Source: Cristatella mucedo
Taxonomy: Eukaryota; Bryozoa; Phylactolaemata; Cristatellidae
Length of the DNA stretch: 64,000 nucleotides
NCBI GenBank assembly: GCA_009760855.2
Contig: WPIO01000093.1
Coordinates: 556,001 to 620,000 of the forward strand
Reading direction: 5' to 3'
The first letter of the stretch is position 1, and the number at the start of each line of letters is the position of its first letter. Below the pieces are notes generated by a model, which saw nothing but the letters and a program-made list of their open reading frames with translations, searched no databases and was not told the origin of the DNA. The position numbers and the translations under genes are program-made. Below are positions 60,090 through 64,000 of this stretch, one piece after another.

Positions 60090-60478
60090 GCACATCAAGG
60101 TCCCCCGACATTCGAATGTAGGTCCTTCCATTCTCTTGCTCCAGTTTAAAAATCAGACGTCTTAACCTCCAAGGCTTTCCTTTACACCACTGGTACCTCT
60201 AACTTCAGTCATTTAGTAGTGCCTCAAACCAATCTCAATTACTACCCCTTTAAGATCCAATGCACAAAATGCCTTGCAATTGCTACCGACTGACGTCGCG
60301 ATATTTTCTAGCTTCAAGACATTCATGACAAAGCTAAAATCCCAGGTTCAATAGTAAAGGCTAGCATTGAGCCAATCAATTGATATTCCGTTTTCCCAGC
60401 CTACGAAGAGTATAAAGAAAGAAATTTAGTTCTCTTAGGGTGCTGATATACAATGTATTGTTATTATTATCATTATCA
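60090..60478 (+). mobile_element. LINE-A-related 3' part
   Basis: TCCTTCCATTCTCTTGCTCC and LLPTDVAIFSSFKTFMTKLK-like frame, then AAGAAAGAAATTTAGTTCTC tail and TTATTATTATCATTATCATC. Ends just before the ALDH donor at 60523. Confidence 0.7.
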
Positions 60479-60523
60479 TCACCTTAACGAAATCCTCAAA
60501 AACGCTATGATGAATACACGTAC

Positions 60524-60940
60524 CTCTTCGCGAGCTGATTGCACATATGCCAGTACTCGCTCGGCATGCTTGCCTCGTATCGTGGCACCGACGCGAGTGT
60601 CCTCGCTCATCGGGTTGCCAACGGTTAGCTGACTGGTGCGCCGTACAAAGCACTCGACGAACGACTGCAACAGGCTGCCGTGCACGAACACGCGCGTGCC
60701 GTTGGAGCAGACGGCGCCCTGCGACGACCAGTTGCCGAGCATCGCGCCGGCGACAGCCTCCTCCAAGTCGGCACCGGCAAAGACGATGATGGGCGACTTG
60801 CCGCCCAGCTCAAGCGTGGCGTGCTTCACCGCGCGCCCGCACGACTCCATCACTGCGGCGCCGACGGCCGTGCTGCCCGTGAATGACACCTTGGCCACGT
60901 CCGGGTGCTCGCACAGCAGCACGCCCGTCTCGGCCTCACC
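60524..60940 (-). CDS. ALDH9A1-like aldehyde dehydrogenase, catalytic exon
   Basis: 139 codons, phase 0 at both ends (acceptor CGATAG at 60942-60941, donor GAG|GTACGT at 60523). It encodes the cofactor-binding KVSFTGSTAVG, the general-base glutamate in LELGGKSP and the nucleophile cysteine in GAVCSNGTRVFV. The usual GQ before the cysteine is GA here. The end (EDTRVGATI...HAERVLAYVQSA) matches ALDH9A1. Family role: NAD-dependent oxidation of aminoaldehydes such as 4-trimethylaminobutyraldehyde in carnitine synthesis. Substrate here is inferred. Confidence 0.95.
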
Positions 60941-61179
60941 CTATCGATCATGGCAGAGAAGAGGGAACGCTGCTTCGGCACGGTAAGCGCCGCTAGAGCA
61001 ATCGATGCCACCGAGACGATGGAAGCCAGCAACCAGCAGCGCTCAGCCGAAAACGGGCAGCAAGCGACGGGTGAGCATAGCGAAGGGTGTGCACTAGACA
61101 AAACCCACCGCTGCATGCTCGAACGCCAGCGCTCGGAGCCTCTCGCTCGCTCGCTCGCTCGACGAAGGCAGAGCGCTCA

Positions 61180-61557
<378 letters not shown>

Positions 61558-61949
61558 CTACCTATGCAGCACGATTTGATTTGGCAGCAAAGCCGGCATT
61601 GAAGTCCTATGGCTGGAGTGAGTCCCGGAATTTTGGAGCATAATAAAAATAATAATAATTCACTTGATAAAGCGACCTCAGAGAACTTAATCTCTCTCTA
61701 GGCGCTTTAGATTTGCTGCAAAGTGAAATGGAATTGAATGGTAAGTAAAATCATGCTTAAAAAACAAACAAAATGAATAATATGTTTTGGGGTGACATGC
61801 ACAGGGTCAGCATGCGAATGTGGTTAGTGGCAGCATGCACAGTGTCAGCACGCATAAGCACATCAAGGACGAATCACAGGGACCCACTAAATGCTGTCCT
61901 AAATAGGTGTGTGTTTTAGGTTCCTTTTAAATGTGGTCAGGTCATTAGG

Positions 61950-62103
61950 TCAGGATCAGGTTATTCATTTCGTTTGTTTTTCAAGCATCATTTTACTTAC
62001 CATTCAATTGCATTTCACTTTGCAGCAAATGTCAAGCGCCTAGAGAGAGAGATTAGGTTCTCTGAGGGCGCTTTATCAAGTGAATTATTATTATTATTAT
62101 TAG
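61950..62103 (+). mobile_element. 5'-truncated LINE-A 3' end nested in opposite orientation
   Basis: GGTTATTCATTTCGTTTG ... GCAGCAAATGTCAAGCGCCT, hairpin, (ATT)n. AGGTC lies on both sides in the host (left GTCAGGTCA, right TTAGGTCGGGG), consistent with a short target duplication. Confidence 0.8.
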
Positions 62104-63333
62104 GTCGGGGGATGTTCTGACGGAGGTCGGGAGGGAGCTCCAGGCTTTGGGACCATACGAACTAAATGCACGGTCTCCAAAGGATTTAAGGTTTGTTCGA
62201 GGTATTTCTAGACTGTTGGATTCCGAAAAGCAGGTGGTACGACACTTGGCCTGATGGGGGAGTATGTTGGAGAGATAGGCTGGAGCCATAGAATGAAGGG
62301 ACCTAAAAGTGAGAGACAAAACCTTGAAGTCAATCCGTTGCTTGAATGGTAGCCAGTGCATGTCGGCGAGATGTGGAGTAATGTGGCAACTGCAACACTC
62401 ACGACAGACAAGTCTAGCTGCAGAGTTTTGCACCAGCTGCAATCGCCTGATCGCACATGCTGGTAGGTCAGTAAGCAGTGAGTTGCAGAAGTCGAGACGG
62501 GATGTCACGAATGCATGGACCAACTTAGATGTGGTATCTTTATCTAAACAAGCCCGAATTTTAGCAATGTTATGAAGCTGAAAATAGGCGGATTTGACTG
62601 TGGAGCTGATATGGTCGTCTAACGAGAGGTCGCTTTGGAATAGGACACCTAGATTTCGAGCTGATTCAACTGGAGATATGCTGGCAGAGCCAATTTTGAG
62701 AGTCAGCCTTTCCAATCTCTGAATCACACTGGGTTTGCCCATAACTAGTAAGTTAGTTTTGTCATCGTTTAGTTTTAGAAAATTTGCTGCCATCCATGTG
62801 CGGATGTCATCAATGCATGCAGCAAGTGAGTTTAGAGAATTTGAGGTGCTCGAAGGCTGTGAGGGATCAAAGCAAAGGTACAACTGAGTGTCATCCGCAT
62901 AGAAGTGAAAGCCTAGATTGTGCTTGGCAATCACATCGGCAAGAGGGAGAGTATAAACCGTGAAAAGAACCAGACCTAGAACGGAGCCCTGAGGTACTCC
63001 ATATTTCACAGGTACTTCAGATGATCGTTGTCCATTCACGTCAATACTCTGGAGTCTCCCACTGAGATAGGACCTGAACCACTGCAGAGCAGTGCCAGTG
63101 ATGCCCAGGCGAGATGGGAGGCGCTCTAGAAGTACTTTGTGATCGATGGTATCAAAAGCTGCCGAAAGATCGAGCAAAACAAGAAGAGACACTCTACCCA
63201 TGTCTGCATTCCTAAGTAGGTCGTTGTATACCCGAAGCAATGCTGACTCTGTGGAGTGATTAGCTCTAAAGCCAGACTGGAACTTACTAGCAAGGTGTGA
63301 GGTTTCGATATACGAGTTCAGCTGGTCCGCCAC
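62053..63333 (-). pseudogene. LINE-A reverse transcriptase, main frame
   Basis: Contains LSAAFDTIDHKVLLERL, PQGSVLGLVLF and FYADDTQLY. A two-base deletion near 63349 separates it from the upstream frame 63287-63838. The last residues (IIIIIIHLIKRPQRT) come from the inserted nested tail, not from the LINE itself. Confidence 0.9.
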
Positions 63334-63838
63334 GACCCATTCCAGTGTCTGATAGGAATGGTAGAAGGGAAACTGGGTGGAAGTTGCTCAAGTTCTCTTG
63401 GTCTAGTGTAGCTTTCTTGAGAAGTGGCCTGACTACAGCTTTTTTGAAAGGTGCTGGGACATGACCTGAGGCTAATGACATATTAATTATGTTAGTTATG
63501 CATGGCAGCAGCAGATCAATGCAACGTAGGAGCAGGACAGTGGGAATAGGGTCCAGTGGACTTGTTGTCTCCTTTGATTGAGATACGAACTTTAGGACTA
63601 GATCACTAGTGACCGGCTTAAATGCAGACATTGAGGCGCAGCCACGAACCGAGGAACAGCATTCTAGTGGGGAGGTTGTCATCGCAGGGATGGATCCCCT
63701 GATCTTGTCTATCTTCTGCACAAAGAATCGAGAGAAGCGATCGGCTAGATCATCACTAGGATCATCAGGTAAGGAGCTAATCTGGGAACGGTTGAGGAGA
63801 TGGTTTATTGTCGACATCAGCATTTTTGGATTGTGCAT
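63287..63838 (-). pseudogene. LINE-A reverse transcriptase, N-terminal frame
   Basis: MHNPKMLMSTINHLLNRSQI through PAPFKKAVVRPLLKKATLDQ. It precedes the RT fingers and ends at the two-base deletion near 63349. Confidence 0.88.
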
Positions 63839-64000
63839 CTGTGATTCAACAATGCTTTTATAGAAGCTAGACTTGGCCTTTGCTAGGATCGATTGGTACG
63901 ACCTACAGTAGTCTTCATATGCCTGTCGATGGACAGTTAGTCCGGATCTTTTGTATGCTTTTTCAAGCTTTCGTTTAGTAGACTTGGCTAGTTTAATGTC

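Larger units (their letters stand above)
61640..64000 (-). mobile_element. LINE-A copy running off the window
   Basis: Tail and (AAT)n at 61640-61720, 3' UTR, then RT on the minus strand continuing past 64,000. It is the longest 5' extension among young copies (includes the FVQKIDKIRGSIPAM region). It lies upstream of the first visible ALDH exon, probably within that gene. Interrupted by a nested LINE-A tail at 61950-62103. Confidence 0.92.

Overview
The window is animal nuclear DNA. It has GT-AG spliced genes with intron phases that close exactly, many 5'-truncated LINEs, tRNA-derived SINEs, DNA-transposon MITEs, degraded Ty3/gypsy pol and long microsatellites. The two recognisable gene families are an HNK-1/chondroitin-type carbohydrate sulfotransferase and an ALDH9A1-type aldehyde dehydrogenase. 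The species cannot be fixed from the sequence. The repeat landscape suits an invertebrate, but that is inference.

Layout. About 1-16,600 and 28,440-37,650 are two copies of one segmental duplication in the same orientation. Each carries an intact two-exon sulfotransferase gene on the minus strand (copy A 933-3354, copy B 29460-32715). Upstream of each lies a short cysteine-bearing minus-strand open reading frame conserved between the copies (14093-14341 and 36207-36458), probably the last exon of an unrecognised second gene. Copy A has grown by several post-duplication insertions, including a 2.2 kb LINE at 6028-8276. Between the copies (16,600-28,440) lie a 1 kb GA tract, LINE and SINE copies, two Ty3/gypsy remnants and unassigned sequence.

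From 37,650 to 44,577 the sequence is tandem repeats, microsatellites and LINE pieces. The right third (44,578-61,460) is the 3' part of an ALDH9A1-like gene on the minus strand. Four exons (61216-61460, 60524-60940, 50980-51209, 44578-44785) join in frame. The introns of 275, 9,314 and 6,194 bp are packed with LINE, SINE and MITE insertions. The N-terminal exons lie beyond the right edge, past a LINE copy that runs off the window.

The main LINE family (here LINE-A, CR1/L2-like reverse transcriptase) ends in a conserved hairpin followed by (ATT)n. The same tail ends a tRNA-derived SINE. It also occurs as stand-alone units of about 90 bp at many sites, several with an empty counterpart in the paralogous duplicate. 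A second family (LINE-B) has a different 3' end. A 187 bp hAT MITE at 5684-5870 closely resembles the horizontally transferred SPIN family. The sulfotransferases probably act in the Golgi on glycan chains. The aldehyde dehydrogenase is a soluble metabolic enzyme with no evident functional link to them. Most remaining sequence is transposon wreckage.
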